Shown: piece by piece, positions 44,633 through 53,796 of the stretch
Layout: every line of letters starts with the position of its first letter
How positions within the stretch are numbered: position 1 is the stretch's first letter
Assembly: GCA_050258555.1 (NCBI GenBank)
Contig: JBLMZA010000020.1
Span: 1-64,000, forward strand
Origin: CAISDA01 sp050258555
GTDB taxonomy: Bacteria > Bacteroidota > Ignavibacteria > UBA10030 > UBA8401
DNA: 64,000 nt
Reading direction: 5' to 3'
Translations under genes and position numbers: made by a program
The notes under the pieces: generated by a model
The model's database searches: none
Seen by the model: only the letters and a program-made list of their open reading frames with translations
Told to the model about the DNA's origin: nothing

Positions 44633-44965
44633 TTACTGCTGGCCCTGCTGAGCAGGCGCCTGCTGCGGCACGGATGCCGGCGGAACGGCGCTCTGACCCG
44701 ACTGGATCACGCTCGGACGCGTCGTCTTGCCTTTTCCGGGAAGGAAAAAAATGTTCGTCAGAAGCGCGATCACAATGAACGCTCCGGCAAGATAACTTGT
44801 TGCCTTAATAAGGAAGTCGGCTGTACGGCGGACGCCGAACACTGAACCGATATTGCCGCCTCCGAATGTACCTGCAAGACCGCCTCCCTTGCTGTTCTGC
44901 ATGAGAATGGCGATAGTCAGAAAAATACAGATGATGATCTCGAGAAAAATCAAAAAGGTATACAT
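44633..44965 (-). CDS. secG: Preprotein translocase subunit SecG
   Basis: 110 residues. Two membrane helices (about 3-22 and 56-75) around the conserved loop LMQNSKGGGLAGTFGGGNIGSVFG. The C-terminal 35 residues are Pro/Gln/Ala-rich and probably disordered. Stimulates SecYEG protein export. Upstream of tRNA-Lys on the same strand. Confidence 0.95.
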   Translation of the reverse strand: MYTFLIFLEIIICIFLTIAILMQNSKGGGLAGTFGGGNIGSVFGVRRTADFLIKATSYLAGAFIVIALLTNIFFLPGKGKTTRPSVIQSGQSAVPPASVPQQAPAQQGQQ

Positions 44966-45074
44966 GGCGCTTCCTTATCAAAAATAGGTTGAAATAAATG
45001 TAACAAATGGTTACTGTAAATGCAACACGAAAGTTGCCGGTTTTTCATTTTTTTACATCTTTTGAAGCAATTCC

Positions 45075-45941
45075 ATGAACGATCAGCACGTCCGTTCCAT
45101 ACCACTGATATCGCGCCGCGCATTTCTGCGCACCGGCGTCCTCGGCGCCGCCTCCCTCGCATTCCTCGGATCCTCGTATTCGATTTCGCACGAGGACGAC
45201 TACGATCTGGTCACGCGCACGATAAAAATTTCGAATCTTCCTCCGGAATTCCGCGGATTCACCATCGGACTCATGAGCGACATCCATTCGAGCGTCTTCA
45301 TGAATCGCCAGGATATGAACGCCTACGTCTCGGCGATGAACGCGCTGAAGACCGACATCATCTTCGTGACCGGCGATTTCGTCAACAGCAAGACGGAGGA
45401 AGTCTATCCGTTTGCCGAAGCGTTCTCGAACCTTCGCGCCCCCCTCGGCGTCTACGGAGTGCTCGGCAATCATGACTACTTTGCCGACGTCGACGTGGTG
45501 GCGAAGGAAGTCGACGGATGCGGCGTGAAGCTGCTGCGCAACGATGCGGTGAAAATTGAAAAGGACGGCGCCTTCATCACGCTTGCCGGCGTCGACGATA
45601 TCGGCCGCGGCGTGAACCCCGCCGACTACATTGCGCGGGCGCTCGCCGGCGTGAAGAACGACAATCCCCGCATTCTGCTCTGCCATAAGCCGTATTACAT
45701 GGACGAGTTTTCCGATCATCGCTTCGACCTTGTCTTCAGCGGGCACACGCACGGCGGACAGATTGTCTTCGCCAAAATCAACGATACATACATCACCCCC
45801 GCGTCTCTCTGGTCGAAATACGTGTGGGGATTGTACAGAAAGAACGGAACGCAGCTGTACGTGAACCGCGGCATCGGATCGGTGGGCGTGCCGTTCAGGC
45901 TGAACTGTCCGCCCGAGCTCACGAAGCTGACGCTTGCATAG
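45075..45941 (+). CDS. Exported metallophosphoesterase, YaeI-like
   Basis: 288 residues. N-terminal SRRAFLRTG (13-21) followed by a hydrophobic stretch looks like a twin-arginine export signal. Calcineurin-like metal site: D69 and H71 (MSDIHS), D101 (TGDF), N132/H133 (GNHD), His in LLCHKP and GHTHGGQ (about 219-225). Family members hydrolyse phosphodiesters or UDP-2,3-diacylglucosamine-like lipids; substrate here is open. Confidence 0.9.
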   Translation: MNDQHVRSIPLISRRAFLRTGVLGAASLAFLGSSYSISHEDDYDLVTRTIKISNLPPEFRGFTIGLMSDIHSSVFMNRQDMNAYVSAMNALKTDIIFVTGDFVNSKTEEVYPFAEAFSNLRAPLGVYGVLGNHDYFADVDVVAKEVDGCGVKLLRNDAVKIEKDGAFITLAGVDDIGRGVNPADYIARALAGVKNDNPRILLCHKPYYMDEFSDHRFDLVFSGHTHGGQIVFAKINDTYITPASLWSKYVWGLYRKNGTQLYVNRGIGSVGVPFRLNCPPELTKLTLA

Positions 45942-45960
45942 GCGGAAGAAGAAATTTGTG

Positions 45961-45989
45961 TTGAAATTAGGACGTGATTTGTCTATATT
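45961..45989 (+). promoter_or_regulatory. Promoter of the tdk-nupC-punA genes
   Basis: TTGAAA at 45961-45966, 17-bp spacer, TATATT at 45984-45989. A start near 45996 excludes the upstream ATG at 45974 for tdk. Confidence 0.75.
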
Positions 45990-46045
45990 TTCCGGCAATA
46001 AATTTTTTTCCGACTCTTATAGACTCTCAATCACGCCCTTATCTT

Positions 46046-46621
46046 ATGATGGAAGCCACTCTGCATTCAATGCCTCAAAATACCGGATGGATCGAAGTGA
46101 TCGCAGGCTGCATGTTCAGCGGAAAGACGGAAGAGCTGATCCGGCGCCTCCGCCGCGCTCAGATCGCCCGCCAGAAGGTCCTGATCTTCAAGCCGAAAAT
46201 CGATAACCGCTACAGCGCAAATCAGATCGTTTCTCACAGCGAACAGTCGCTGATCTCCACCGTGATCGAAGACGCCAGGGAAATCCTCACCCATGCGGCC
46301 GATGCGCAGGTGATCGGCATCGACGAAGGACAATTCTTCGGCCCGAACATCGTCGACATCTGCGAACAGCTCGCCAACAGCGGCAAGCGCGTGATCGTGG
46401 CCGGCCTCGATCAGGATTACCGCGGCAAGCCGTTCGAGCCCATGCCGCAGCTGATGGCCGTCGCCGAATACGTCACAAAGACGCTTGCGATCTGCATGGT
46501 CTGCGGAAATCCCGCCGACCGCACGCAGCGCATCACCGATTCGCACGAACGCGTCGTCGTGGGCGCCAAAGGCGCGTATGAAGCGCGCTGCCGTCACTGT
46601 TACGAGCCGCCCAAATGCTGA
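46046..46621 (+). CDS. tdk: Thymidine kinase
   Basis: Salvages thymidine to dTMP. About 191 residues, type II (bacterial/TK1) kinase. P-loop GCMFSGKT (21-28), catalytic Glu in DEGQFF, the lasso region with Zn cysteines (CMVCG and CRHC) at the C-terminus. Start is ATG 46046 or 46049; neither has a clear Shine-Dalgarno. Followed by a nucleoside transporter and a nucleoside phosphorylase. Confidence 0.94.
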   Translation: MMEATLHSMPQNTGWIEVIAGCMFSGKTEELIRRLRRAQIARQKVLIFKPKIDNRYSANQIVSHSEQSLISTVIEDAREILTHAADAQVIGIDEGQFFGPNIVDICEQLANSGKRVIVAGLDQDYRGKPFEPMPQLMAVAEYVTKTLAICMVCGNPADRTQRITDSHERVVVGAKGAYEARCRHCYEPPKC

Positions 46622-46702
46622 GGCGTCCGGCGCTGGCCCGAATTCATCGATGCCTGTCTGGTCCCGGCATTTATTCCGTTCACTCATAATCTCATTACCA
46701 TC

Positions 46703-48052
46703 ATGGATGTTGTTTCCCTGTTGCGCGGCGTCGGCGGTGTGATCTTCCTGCTTGCCATAGCCTTTGTGTTCTCGAACAATAAAAAGCGGATTGACTGGAA
46801 ACTCGTCGGCACGGGCCTGCTCATCCAGCTCATCTTCGCCATTTTCATCATACACGCCGAGACGCTCCGCTCGTGGTTCTACCCTCTCGGCCTGATGAAG
46901 GACGCGATCGACTGGCTCGGCAACGCCGTCGTGGCGCTGCTCAATTTCACGAGCAAGGGATCGGAATTCGTCTTCGGCAAGCTGGCGATCAATTCCGGCC
47001 CGGACAGCATCGGCTTCTTCTTCGCGTTCCAGGTGCTGCCGACCATCATATTCGTCTCGGCGCTCACATCGGTGCTGTATTATCTGAACATCCTGCAGAC
47101 GGTCGTCAAAGGCATGGCGTGGGTCATGGCGAAGCTCATGGGCACCAGCGGCGCCGAATCGCTGTCGAATACCGCCAACATCTTCGTCGGCCAGACCGAG
47201 GCGCCGCTGCTCATCCGTCCCTATATCGGCGCGATGACGAATTCCGAACTCCTCACGATCATGGTGGGCGGCATGGCGACCATCGCCGGAGGCGTGATGG
47301 CCAGCTACATTCAGATGCTCGGACAGGCATACGCCAACGCGTATCATCTTCCTCTTGCCGAGGCGCAGTTGAAGTTCGCCGTGCAGCTCCTGGCCGCCAG
47401 CACGATGGCGGCTCCGGCCGGACTGGCCATATCAAAGATTCTGTATCCTGAAACCGAAGTGCCCGAAACGAAAGGCACCGTCCGATTGAAGGTCGATAAA
47501 AATGCGTCGAACGTGATCGAAGCCGCAGCCACGGGCGCGGCCGACGGCCTCCAGCTTGCTTTAAATGTCGCCGGCATGCTCCTTGCCTTCATTGCCTTGA
47601 TCGCGATGCTTAACTATATTCTTGTGGCCATCGGCGACGTGACGACGGCCAATGTCTGGCTCACGGCGCATACGGGACAGCCGCTTTCGATGCAGCTCGT
47701 CTTCGGAAGCGTGCTCCAGTTTGTCGGACTTGCCATCGGCGTACCGATGAGCGATGCGTTCAATTTCGGAAGCCTCATCGGCACGAAAGTCGTGCTGAAC
47801 GAATTTGTCGCCTATCTCGATCTGACGAAACTCTTCACGGCCGGCGCCATGTCGGAAAAAGGCATTCTCATGGCCACATACGCGCTGTGCGGGTTCGCCA
47901 ACTTTTCGTCGATCGCCATACAGATCGGCGGCATCAGCCCGCTTGCGCCGCACAGGAAAAAGGACATTGCGGCGCTGGGACTCAAAGCCGTGCTTGGCGG
48001 CATGCTTGCAACACTCATGACGGCGACGATCGCCGGTATTCTTGTCGGATAA
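46703..48052 (+). CDS. nupC: Concentrative nucleoside transporter (CNT/NupC)
   Basis: 449 residues, polytopic inner-membrane symporter. Family motifs: GQTEAPLLIRPY (re-entrant loop near 178-189), GGMATIAGGVMASY, and the C-terminal CGFANFSSIAIQIGG. The middle holds a charged loop typical of the longer bacterial CNTs. Lies between tdk and punA and would supply both with nucleosides. Confidence 0.95.
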   Translation: MDVVSLLRGVGGVIFLLAIAFVFSNNKKRIDWKLVGTGLLIQLIFAIFIIHAETLRSWFYPLGLMKDAIDWLGNAVVALLNFTSKGSEFVFGKLAINSGPDSIGFFFAFQVLPTIIFVSALTSVLYYLNILQTVVKGMAWVMAKLMGTSGAESLSNTANIFVGQTEAPLLIRPYIGAMTNSELLTIMVGGMATIAGGVMASYIQMLGQAYANAYHLPLAEAQLKFAVQLLAASTMAAPAGLAISKILYPETEVPETKGTVRLKVDKNASNVIEAAATGAADGLQLALNVAGMLLAFIALIAMLNYILVAIGDVTTANVWLTAHTGQPLSMQLVFGSVLQFVGLAIGVPMSDAFNFGSLIGTKVVLNEFVAYLDLTKLFTAGAMSEKGILMATYALCGFANFSSIAIQIGGISPLAPHRKKDIAALGLKAVLGGMLATLMTATIAGILVG

Positions 48053-48057
48053 TTCAC

Positions 48058-48879
48058 ATGACTCCAATACTTTCTGAATCGGTCGCATACATTCGATCGC
48101 GGACATCGGCGGTTCCCAGAATCGCACTCGTGCTGGGCTCGGGACTCGGCGAGTTCGGTACGCTCCTGTCCGATACCACATCGATCGATGCGCACGACAT
48201 CCCCCACTATCCCGTCTCATCCGTGCAGGGACATGCCGGGCGGCTTCTCTTCGGCACGCTCGAACATGGTGGAAGAAAATCGGCCCAACTGCTGGTCTTT
48301 CAGGGGCGTGTGCATTTCTATGAATGTGCCGACTTGCAGAAAGTGGTGTATCCCATACGGATCGCGCGCGCGCTCGGCGCCGACATGCTCCTGGTGACGA
48401 ATGCGGCCGGAGGCATCAATCCCCTGTTCGCTCCGGGCGATCTTATGTTCATCCGCGATTACATCAATCTCACGGGCGAGAATCCCCTCCGTGGTTCAGC
48501 CGATGTGCTGTCGCACCGCATCGTGCCGTCGTTCGATCTGCAGCTGCTTGCGCGCGCAAAAGGCGTGGCCGAATCGCATCACATCCCGACGCGTGAGGGC
48601 GTGTACTGCTGGACGAAGGGACCGACGTACGAGACGGCTGCGGAGATACGGATGATGCGGACGGCGGGCGCCGATGCGGTGGGAATGTCGACGGCTCCGG
48701 AAGTGATGACGGCGGCGCAGAGCGGCATGCGGGTGCTCGGCATTTCCTGCATTACGAATATGGCGACAGGCATTTCGAAGGAAAAGCTGTCGCATGCCGA
48801 AGTGACCGAAACGGCGAATATGGTGAAGAAGAATTTTTCACGGCTGGTGAGCGAGATTATTTTCGATCTATCCGCGTAG
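48058..48879 (+). CDS. punA: Purine nucleoside phosphorylase
   Basis: 273 residues, trimeric PNP type. Phosphate loop LVLGSGLGEF (24-33), VQGHAGRL, LVTNAAGGIN, YCWTKGPTYETAAE (catalytic Glu region) and VGMSTAPEV. Splits inosine/guanosine with phosphate. ATG 48058 lies 5 bp after nupC. Its last bases overlap the convergent miaA end by 12 bp. Confidence 0.95.
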   Translation: MTPILSESVAYIRSRTSAVPRIALVLGSGLGEFGTLLSDTTSIDAHDIPHYPVSSVQGHAGRLLFGTLEHGGRKSAQLLVFQGRVHFYECADLQKVVYPIRIARALGADMLLVTNAAGGINPLFAPGDLMFIRDYINLTGENPLRGSADVLSHRIVPSFDLQLLARAKGVAESHHIPTREGVYCWTKGPTYETAAEIRMMRTAGADAVGMSTAPEVMTAAQSGMRVLGISCITNMATGISKEKLSHAEVTETANMVKKNFSRLVSEIIFDLSA

Positions 48880-49818
48880 GAGCCCGACTGCACGCTCGGC
48901 CGCCTTCCGCACATCATCGTCCGATGCCACGGAAAACCACCGGATCCGTTCGTCGTACCGGAACCAGGTGAGCTGCCGTTTGGCGAAGCGCCGCGTGTTC
49001 TGCTTCATCAGCTCGACCATGCGTTCATATGTCAGCTCTCCGCGCAGATAGGCAAAGGCTTCCTTGTATCCGACCGTCTGCAGCGACTTATACCGTTCAT
49101 CATAGCCGGCGGCGCGCACTGCCTTCACTTCATCCAGAAATCCCTCTTCGATCATCCTGTCCACACGCCGGTTGATGCGTTCATAGAGCGCCTTCCTGTC
49201 CCATTCGAGCCCCACAAAGACCGGGTGATACCGTTGTTCACGCACCTGCCGGTTATGGTGTTCGGTAAGGGGAATGCCGGTGGCGTAATACACTTCGAGA
49301 GCGCGGATGATCCGCCGCGTATTGGTGGGAAGCATGCGTGCGGCTGCGGCCGGATCGACCTTCCTCAGCTCTTCAAGCATCGAGGCGCCGCCTTCCGTGC
49401 GCATCCGTTCCTCCAGGTCCGCGCGAAGTTCGTGCTGGATGGCCGGTCCCTCGAAGAGACCGTCCACCAGGGCTTCGACGTATAAACCCGTTCCTCCGGC
49501 GATGATCGGAAATTTCCCCCGCGAAAGCACGTCGGCAATCACCTTCCTGCCCTGTTCCGAAAAATCGCCGGCCGAGAAATGCTCGTCCGGCAGCAGGATA
49601 TCGATAAAATGATGCGGCACAGCCTTAAGCTCTTCGGGAGAAGGCTTTGCGGTTCCGATCGTAAGCAGTTTATAGATCTGTCGCGAATCGGCAGACAGGA
49701 TCTCGCCGTTCAGCGCCTGCGCCGTCCGGATGGCGAGCGCGGTCTTGCCCGATGCCGTCGGACCGACGATGCAGAGTATTTTCGGCAGATGATGAGTCGG
49801 TGGCACTGCGGCGTTCAC
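48868..49818 (-). CDS. miaA: tRNA dimethylallyltransferase
   Basis: Isopentenylates A37 of tRNAs reading UNN codons. 316 residues. P-loop IVGPTASGKTALA (about 19-31), LSADSRQIYKLLTIGTAKP, AGGTGLYVEAL and the NTRRIIRALEV and RFAKRQLTWFR motifs. Start is GTG 49818, which overlaps the pcm stop as GTGA; a second in-frame GTG lies 12 bp downstream. Confidence 0.94.
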   Translation of the reverse strand: MNAAVPPTHHLPKILCIVGPTASGKTALAIRTAQALNGEILSADSRQIYKLLTIGTAKPSPEELKAVPHHFIDILLPDEHFSAGDFSEQGRKVIADVLSRGKFPIIAGGTGLYVEALVDGLFEGPAIQHELRADLEERMRTEGGASMLEELRKVDPAAAARMLPTNTRRIIRALEVYYATGIPLTEHHNRQVREQRYHPVFVGLEWDRKALYERINRRVDRMIEEGFLDEVKAVRAAGYDERYKSLQTVGYKEAFAYLRGELTYERMVELMKQNTRRFAKRQLTWFRYDERIRWFSVASDDDVRKAAERAVGLLRG

Positions 49819-50450
49819 TCCCAGGCATGGCGGCCGATGAGCGGCACGAATTTGAAGCCTTCCTCTTTGTATTCCATGAATTTGTCGCCATTGCGCTCCA
49901 GGACGATGATCGTCTGCGACTCCTTGTCCCCGACGGGAATCACAAGGCGCCCTCCATCGGCCAGCTGGTCCTTCAGGGGCTGGGGAACGCACGGGCTTCC
50001 GGCGGTGACGATGATGCCGTTATAGGGAGCGTATTCAGGCCATCCCAGTGTTCCGTCGCCGGCTTTGGCCAGCACGGCGGCATTGAGCGCATCGAACATG
50101 ATGCGCGCCTTGGCCAGCAGGTCGAGCTGCCGTTCGACGGAATAGACGCGGCAGCCCATTTCTGCAAGCACGGCGGCCTGGTAGCCCGAACCGGTGCCGA
50201 CTTCAAGCACTTTATCTCCGCGTTTGACGCCGAGGGCCTGCGTCATATAGGCAACGGTAAACGGCTGCGAGATCGTCTGGTTGCAGCCGATCGGCAGCGC
50301 CGTATCTTCATACGCACGCGATTGAAACAACGGCCCGACGAATCTGTGCCGTTCCACTTTCCCCATCGCCAAGAGTACTGCTTCATCCGAAATTCCGCGC
50401 CTGCGGAGTAATTTGATGAGATCCTGCCGTTCACTTTCAAAACGTGTCAA
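49815..50450 (-). CDS. pcm: Protein-L-isoaspartate O-methyltransferase
   Basis: Repairs isoaspartyl residues using SAM. 211 residues. QTISQPFTVAYMTQAL substrate motif (about 58-73), SAM loop LEVGTGSGYQAAVL (about 82-95), and VIPVGD near the C-terminus. Start is TTG 50450: AAAGGA lies 7 bp upstream and no ATG fits. Coupled to miaA. Confidence 0.94.
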   Translation of the reverse strand: MTRFESERQDLIKLLRRRGISDEAVLLAMGKVERHRFVGPLFQSRAYEDTALPIGCNQTISQPFTVAYMTQALGVKRGDKVLEVGTGSGYQAAVLAEMGCRVYSVERQLDLLAKARIMFDALNAAVLAKAGDGTLGWPEYAPYNGIIVTAGSPCVPQPLKDQLADGGRLVIPVGDKESQTIIVLERNGDKFMEYKEEGFKFVPLIGRHAWE

Positions 50451-50461
50451 AAGAAATTCCT

Positions 50462-51130
50462 TTATGGTTGAAAATCGGTCAGCAGCACGCTGATGAAGCG
50501 TTTCGTCGTATGCCAGTGCGTCATGCTGCTTTTTTCCCCTGCATAGACCGTGTCGATCGGTATCGCGCCGAATGTGAAACCACGCTGCGCGGCGCGGATG
50601 ATGAACTCCGTCTCGGCTTCGAATCCTGCAGAGACCGTGCGCACCTGCTCGAGCACGCGCGCATGGATGAACCGGAACCCCGACTGGCTGTCTTCGATCG
50701 GCGCACGGGTCCGCATTCGCACGAGCCGCGTCGTCATGAGGTTCGAGAGCCGCCGGTGATACGGCATGCCCTTCAGTGCATGGAGCCGCGATCCGATGAT
50801 GATGTCCCTGTGTGTCGATGCATAGGCGTCGATGAATCGCGGGATGTCTTCGGGCTGGTGCTGGAGGTCCGAGTCCATCGTGATGACGGCGTCGTATCCG
50901 CCTGTCAGTGCGGCGTCGAAGCCCGTCGTGAGCGCGGCTCCCTTTCCCCTGTTGACCGGATGGGAAATGACGCGGACCTGGAATGCGCGCGCGATCTCCG
51001 GCGTGCGGTCTGTCGATCCGTCGTCGACAACGATCGTGGCATCCGTCGGGTGGACGCGAGCCGTCCGTTCGAGCAGTGTGCCGATCGAAGCGGCGGCATT
51101 ATACGAGGGAATGATGAGCGCGCATTTCAT
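50462..51130 (-). CDS. Family 2 glycosyltransferase, polyprenol-phosphate sugar synthase-like
   Basis: 222 residues, GT-A fold. N-terminal IIPSYNAAASIGTLLE, VVDDGSTDRT, HPVNRGKGAALTTGF, MDSDLQHQPEDIPRF (metal DxD) and SGFRF motifs resemble dolichol/undecaprenol-phosphate mannosyltransferases and DPM1. It lacks C-terminal membrane helices, so it would act at the cytoplasmic face. Donor and acceptor cannot be told. Confidence 0.87.
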   Translation of the reverse strand: MKCALIIPSYNAAASIGTLLERTARVHPTDATIVVDDGSTDRTPEIARAFQVRVISHPVNRGKGAALTTGFDAALTGGYDAVITMDSDLQHQPEDIPRFIDAYASTHRDIIIGSRLHALKGMPYHRRLSNLMTTRLVRMRTRAPIEDSQSGFRFIHARVLEQVRTVSAGFEAETEFIIRAAQRGFTFGAIPIDTVYAGEKSSMTHWHTTKRFISVLLTDFQP

Positions 51131-51136
51131 AGGTCG

Positions 51137-51949
51137 TTATTCCGGCCGGAGCGCCTCTTTGACATTGGCGAGCGAACGCTGCATCGAAAGCACGAGACGC
51201 TCGCGCAGTTCCTTCCGCAGTTCCTGCGGTGTCAGTTTGCGTATGAGCAAACCGTTGTCTGCCAGCGAGATCGAGCCCGTTTCTTCGGAGATGATCACGG
51301 CCACCGCATCGGTCTGTTCCGAGATGCCGAGTCCCGCCCGGTGCCGCATGCCGAGCACGATATCTCCGATGCGCGTATTTGCCGAAAGCGGCAGCGTGCA
51401 TCGAGCCGCTTCGAGCACCCGGTCGTTGACGATCACGGCGCCGTCGTGCAGCGGCGCACGCGGATTGAAAATCGCAAGCAGCAGCGAACGGCTGATGTGC
51501 GCATTGAGCTGTATTCCCGTTTCGATGAACGATTTCATGCCCGCCCCGCGTGAGACGACGATCAGCGCCCCCTGCCGCTTCTTCGAAAGCTCGACGGAAG
51601 CGCTGGCGATTTCCTCGATCGCCTCATTCACATTGAGTCTCAAAAACATCCTCACGAAACGGTTGCGTGCGACCTGCGAGAGGAGGCGGCGGATTTCCGG
51701 CTGGAACAGGATGATGAATCCCACGACCCAGATGTCGGTCAGTGTCTGCAGGATCCATCCCATCGCCTTCAGATTCCCGGCCCGCGATACGAACGAGAGC
51801 GCGATGATCACCATCAGGCCGATGAAGATCTGCACGGCGACAGTGCCGCGCATCACGACGTACAGGCGGTAGATGATGAACGAGACGAGCGCGATGTCGA
51901 TGCAGTCGATCAGCGTTACGGTGATAAATCCGATTTTGAAAAGTTCCAT
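51137..51949 (-). CDS. cdaA: Diadenylate cyclase (c-di-AMP synthase)
   Basis: 270 residues. Three N-terminal membrane helices (about 15-32, 39-55, 68-83), then a DisA_N catalytic domain with D169-G170-A171 and R202-H203-R204. Makes c-di-AMP from two ATP, a signal tied to potassium and cell-wall homeostasis. It follows folP by 14 bp; the pairing with folP is common in Bacteroidota. Confidence 0.95.
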   Translation of the reverse strand: MELFKIGFITVTLIDCIDIALVSFIIYRLYVVMRGTVAVQIFIGLMVIIALSFVSRAGNLKAMGWILQTLTDIWVVGFIILFQPEIRRLLSQVARNRFVRMFLRLNVNEAIEEIASASVELSKKRQGALIVVSRGAGMKSFIETGIQLNAHISRSLLLAIFNPRAPLHDGAVIVNDRVLEAARCTLPLSANTRIGDIVLGMRHRAGLGISEQTDAVAVIISEETGSISLADNGLLIRKLTPQELRKELRERLVLSMQRSLANVKEALRPE

Positions 51950-51963
51950 GAAAAGCGTTTCGT

Positions 51964-52815
51964 TTATGAGACACGCATGATCGCATCGGTCATCAATGCC
52001 ACGTGCTTCATCTGTTTCACGTCGTGGACGCGGATGATGTTGGCTCCGTTCATGATGGCGACGGCCATGGTCGCCGCCGTTCCAAACACGCGGTCATCGA
52101 CCGGCGTATCGGTCGCCGTGCCGATGAATCCCTTGCGCGATGTGCCGACGAGAAGCGGAACCTGGAGGTCCTTCAGCGCCGACAGATGTTTCAGCAGCAG
52201 CAGATTCTGCCTGTAGTTCTTCCCGAACCCGAAGCCCGGGTCGATGATCACATTCCCGATGCCGGCCGAGCGCGCCCGATCGATGCATTCGCCCAGCTCG
52301 CGCGCGACGTCTTCGATCACGTTCGTATATGCCGGATTCTGCGGCATCTCCCATGGCATGCCCGGCGTGTGCATGAGCACGATTGCCGCCCCGTGCCGCG
52401 CGACGACCGACGGCATTGCGGGATCGAACATCATGCCGCTGATATCGTTCACAAGATCGGCGCCGGCGTCGAGCGCCGCCTCGGCGACTGACGATTTGTA
52501 TGTATCGACCGAAATCGTGCACTCGCATTGCAGCTTCAGACGGCGGATCACCGGCAGGATGCGGCGGAGCTCCTCTTCGGCCGGCACTTCCATGGCGCCC
52601 TGTCCGTAGGTTGCGCCGCGGGGACGGGTCGACTCACCTCCGATGTCGATGATATCGGCGCCGTCGGCCGCCATTTTCATCGCATGCGCCACGGCCTTGT
52701 CGGCGGTGTCGAAGCGGCCCCCGTCGGAGAACGAATCGGGCGTCACATTCAGGATGCCCATGACCAGCGTCCGCTTCGAACAGTCGATGATTTTCGAACC
52801 AATGACAAGTTCCAT
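51964..52815 (-). CDS. folP: Dihydropteroate synthase
   Basis: Condenses pterin pyrophosphate with p-aminobenzoate in folate synthesis; sulfonamide target. 283 residues. LVMGILNVTPDSFSDGGRF (about 16-34), DIGGESTRPRGATY, NDISG, and IDPGFGFGKN, with the C-terminal RVHDV. ATG start. cdaA follows closely. Confidence 0.96.
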   Translation of the reverse strand: MELVIGSKIIDCSKRTLVMGILNVTPDSFSDGGRFDTADKAVAHAMKMAADGADIIDIGGESTRPRGATYGQGAMEVPAEEELRRILPVIRRLKLQCECTISVDTYKSSVAEAALDAGADLVNDISGMMFDPAMPSVVARHGAAIVLMHTPGMPWEMPQNPAYTNVIEDVARELGECIDRARSAGIGNVIIDPGFGFGKNYRQNLLLLKHLSALKDLQVPLLVGTSRKGFIGTATDTPVDDRVFGTAATMAVAIMNGANIIRVHDVKQMKHVALMTDAIMRVS

Positions 52816-52854
52816 AGATTTCCCGCAATATATTCAATTCAACCGCGTTTCGCA

Positions 52855-52880
52855 ATAAAAAACCCTCGTTGCCGAGGGTT
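52855..52880 (-). terminator. Terminator after the small ribosomal-type gene
   Basis: On the minus strand AACCCTCG-GCAA-CGAGGGTT followed by a short T run. Confidence 0.88.
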
Positions 52881-52885
52881 GTCGA

Positions 52886-52984
52886 TCAGGATTTCTTCTG
52901 TGCACGCAGCGTCCGCGCCTTCGCTTTGAGCTTGATCCGGCGCCTGCGGTGCTTCTGCATCACGCGCATTCCCTTCTTGTTCAT
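52886..52984 (-). CDS. 32-residue basic peptide, AURKAIP1/COX24 (bS22/mS38)-like ribosomal protein
   Basis: Tiny gene encoding MNKKGMRVMQKHRRRRIKL with a KAKARTLRAQKKS tail: extremely basic, 18 Lys/Arg/His of 32. The pattern of Met-x-Lys-His followed by Arg/Lys repeats matches the AURKAIP1/COX24 family, which includes the mycobacterial small-subunit protein bS22 and mitochondrial mS38. Very strong Shine-Dalgarno (AAGGAGGGAGG) and its own terminator support expression. It sits between the folP and LON-domain genes. Confidence 0.75.
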   Translation of the reverse strand: MNKKGMRVMQKHRRRRIKLKAKARTLRAQKKS

Positions 52985-53063
52985 CTTCCTCCCTCCTTCT
53001 CACGTCGTTACGGTGACATCGTGAATTAAAATATCCAAAAAATCGCTGTGAATCAAGCGGATT

Positions 53064-53702
53064 TCAGGAAAGTGAAATGTAGCCGTCGTTAATGATGATA
53101 GCTTCGACCTGGTTTTTGGTCAGCACCATCGGCAGCATCGATTCGAAATGGGAAATGAGGTATTCCAGACGCTTGTTTTCGCTTTTGAGGGTGAGAAAAA
53201 GCTGGCGCTGTATGAGCTCAAGTCCCGATTTCTGCACCATCACGAACGACAGTTGAGCCTCTTCTTCAAACGAAACGATCGACTGCACGGTGCCTTTGAA
53301 CGCAGCCGTCACGAACTGATTGTAGAGCGTCGTCGCCTTGTCCAGAAGCATGCGGTCAAGCGGCTCATCGGTATCGTCATAATAGGACACCGAGCCGACC
53401 TGATAGGGCTGATCCGATTCAGCCAGCGAATGGAGCGTATAGCGGCGAACGCCCTCCACGATAATCTCCATGGTGCCGTCGGAATGGCGCTGCAGCACAT
53501 CACGCACGAACGCCAAGCAGCCGATCGACCGGATCTTGTTTTCGTAGATGAGATTGATGCCGAACTGCTTGTTTTCCGCGACGCACTGGTTGATGAGCAC
53601 TTTGTAGCGCTCCTCGAATATGTGCAGCGGCAGCAGCGAACCGGGGAACAAGACGGCATTCAGGGGAAACAACGGAATCAAAAAATGATCGGGAAAAGAC
53701 AT
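53064..53702 (-). CDS. LON substrate-binding domain protein
   Basis: 212 residues made of the N-terminal domain of Lon proteases alone: FLIPLFPLNAVLFPGSLLPLHIFEERY (about 7-33), FGINLIYENK, IEVEGVRRY-type strand IIVEGVRRYTL, then a helical bundle. There is no ATPase or protease domain. Such proteins are common but their role is unclear. ATG 53702 has a poor ribosome site; GTG 53771 is in frame. Last gene of the Fe-S region. Confidence 0.85.
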   Translation of the reverse strand: MSFPDHFLIPLFPLNAVLFPGSLLPLHIFEERYKVLINQCVAENKQFGINLIYENKIRSIGCLAFVRDVLQRHSDGTMEIIVEGVRRYTLHSLAESDQPYQVGSVSYYDDTDEPLDRMLLDKATTLYNQFVTAAFKGTVQSIVSFEEEAQLSFVMVQKSGLELIQRQLFLTLKSENKRLEYLISHFESMLPMVLTKNQVEAIIINDGYISLS

Positions 53703-53796
53703 GGTGTTGATCGGATTCGTGTATGCATCGACAGTGAACGCGCGGCGCCTCCCGCCCATTTTGCCGGGCACGGAAGGCGCTGCGCATCCGTACGGA

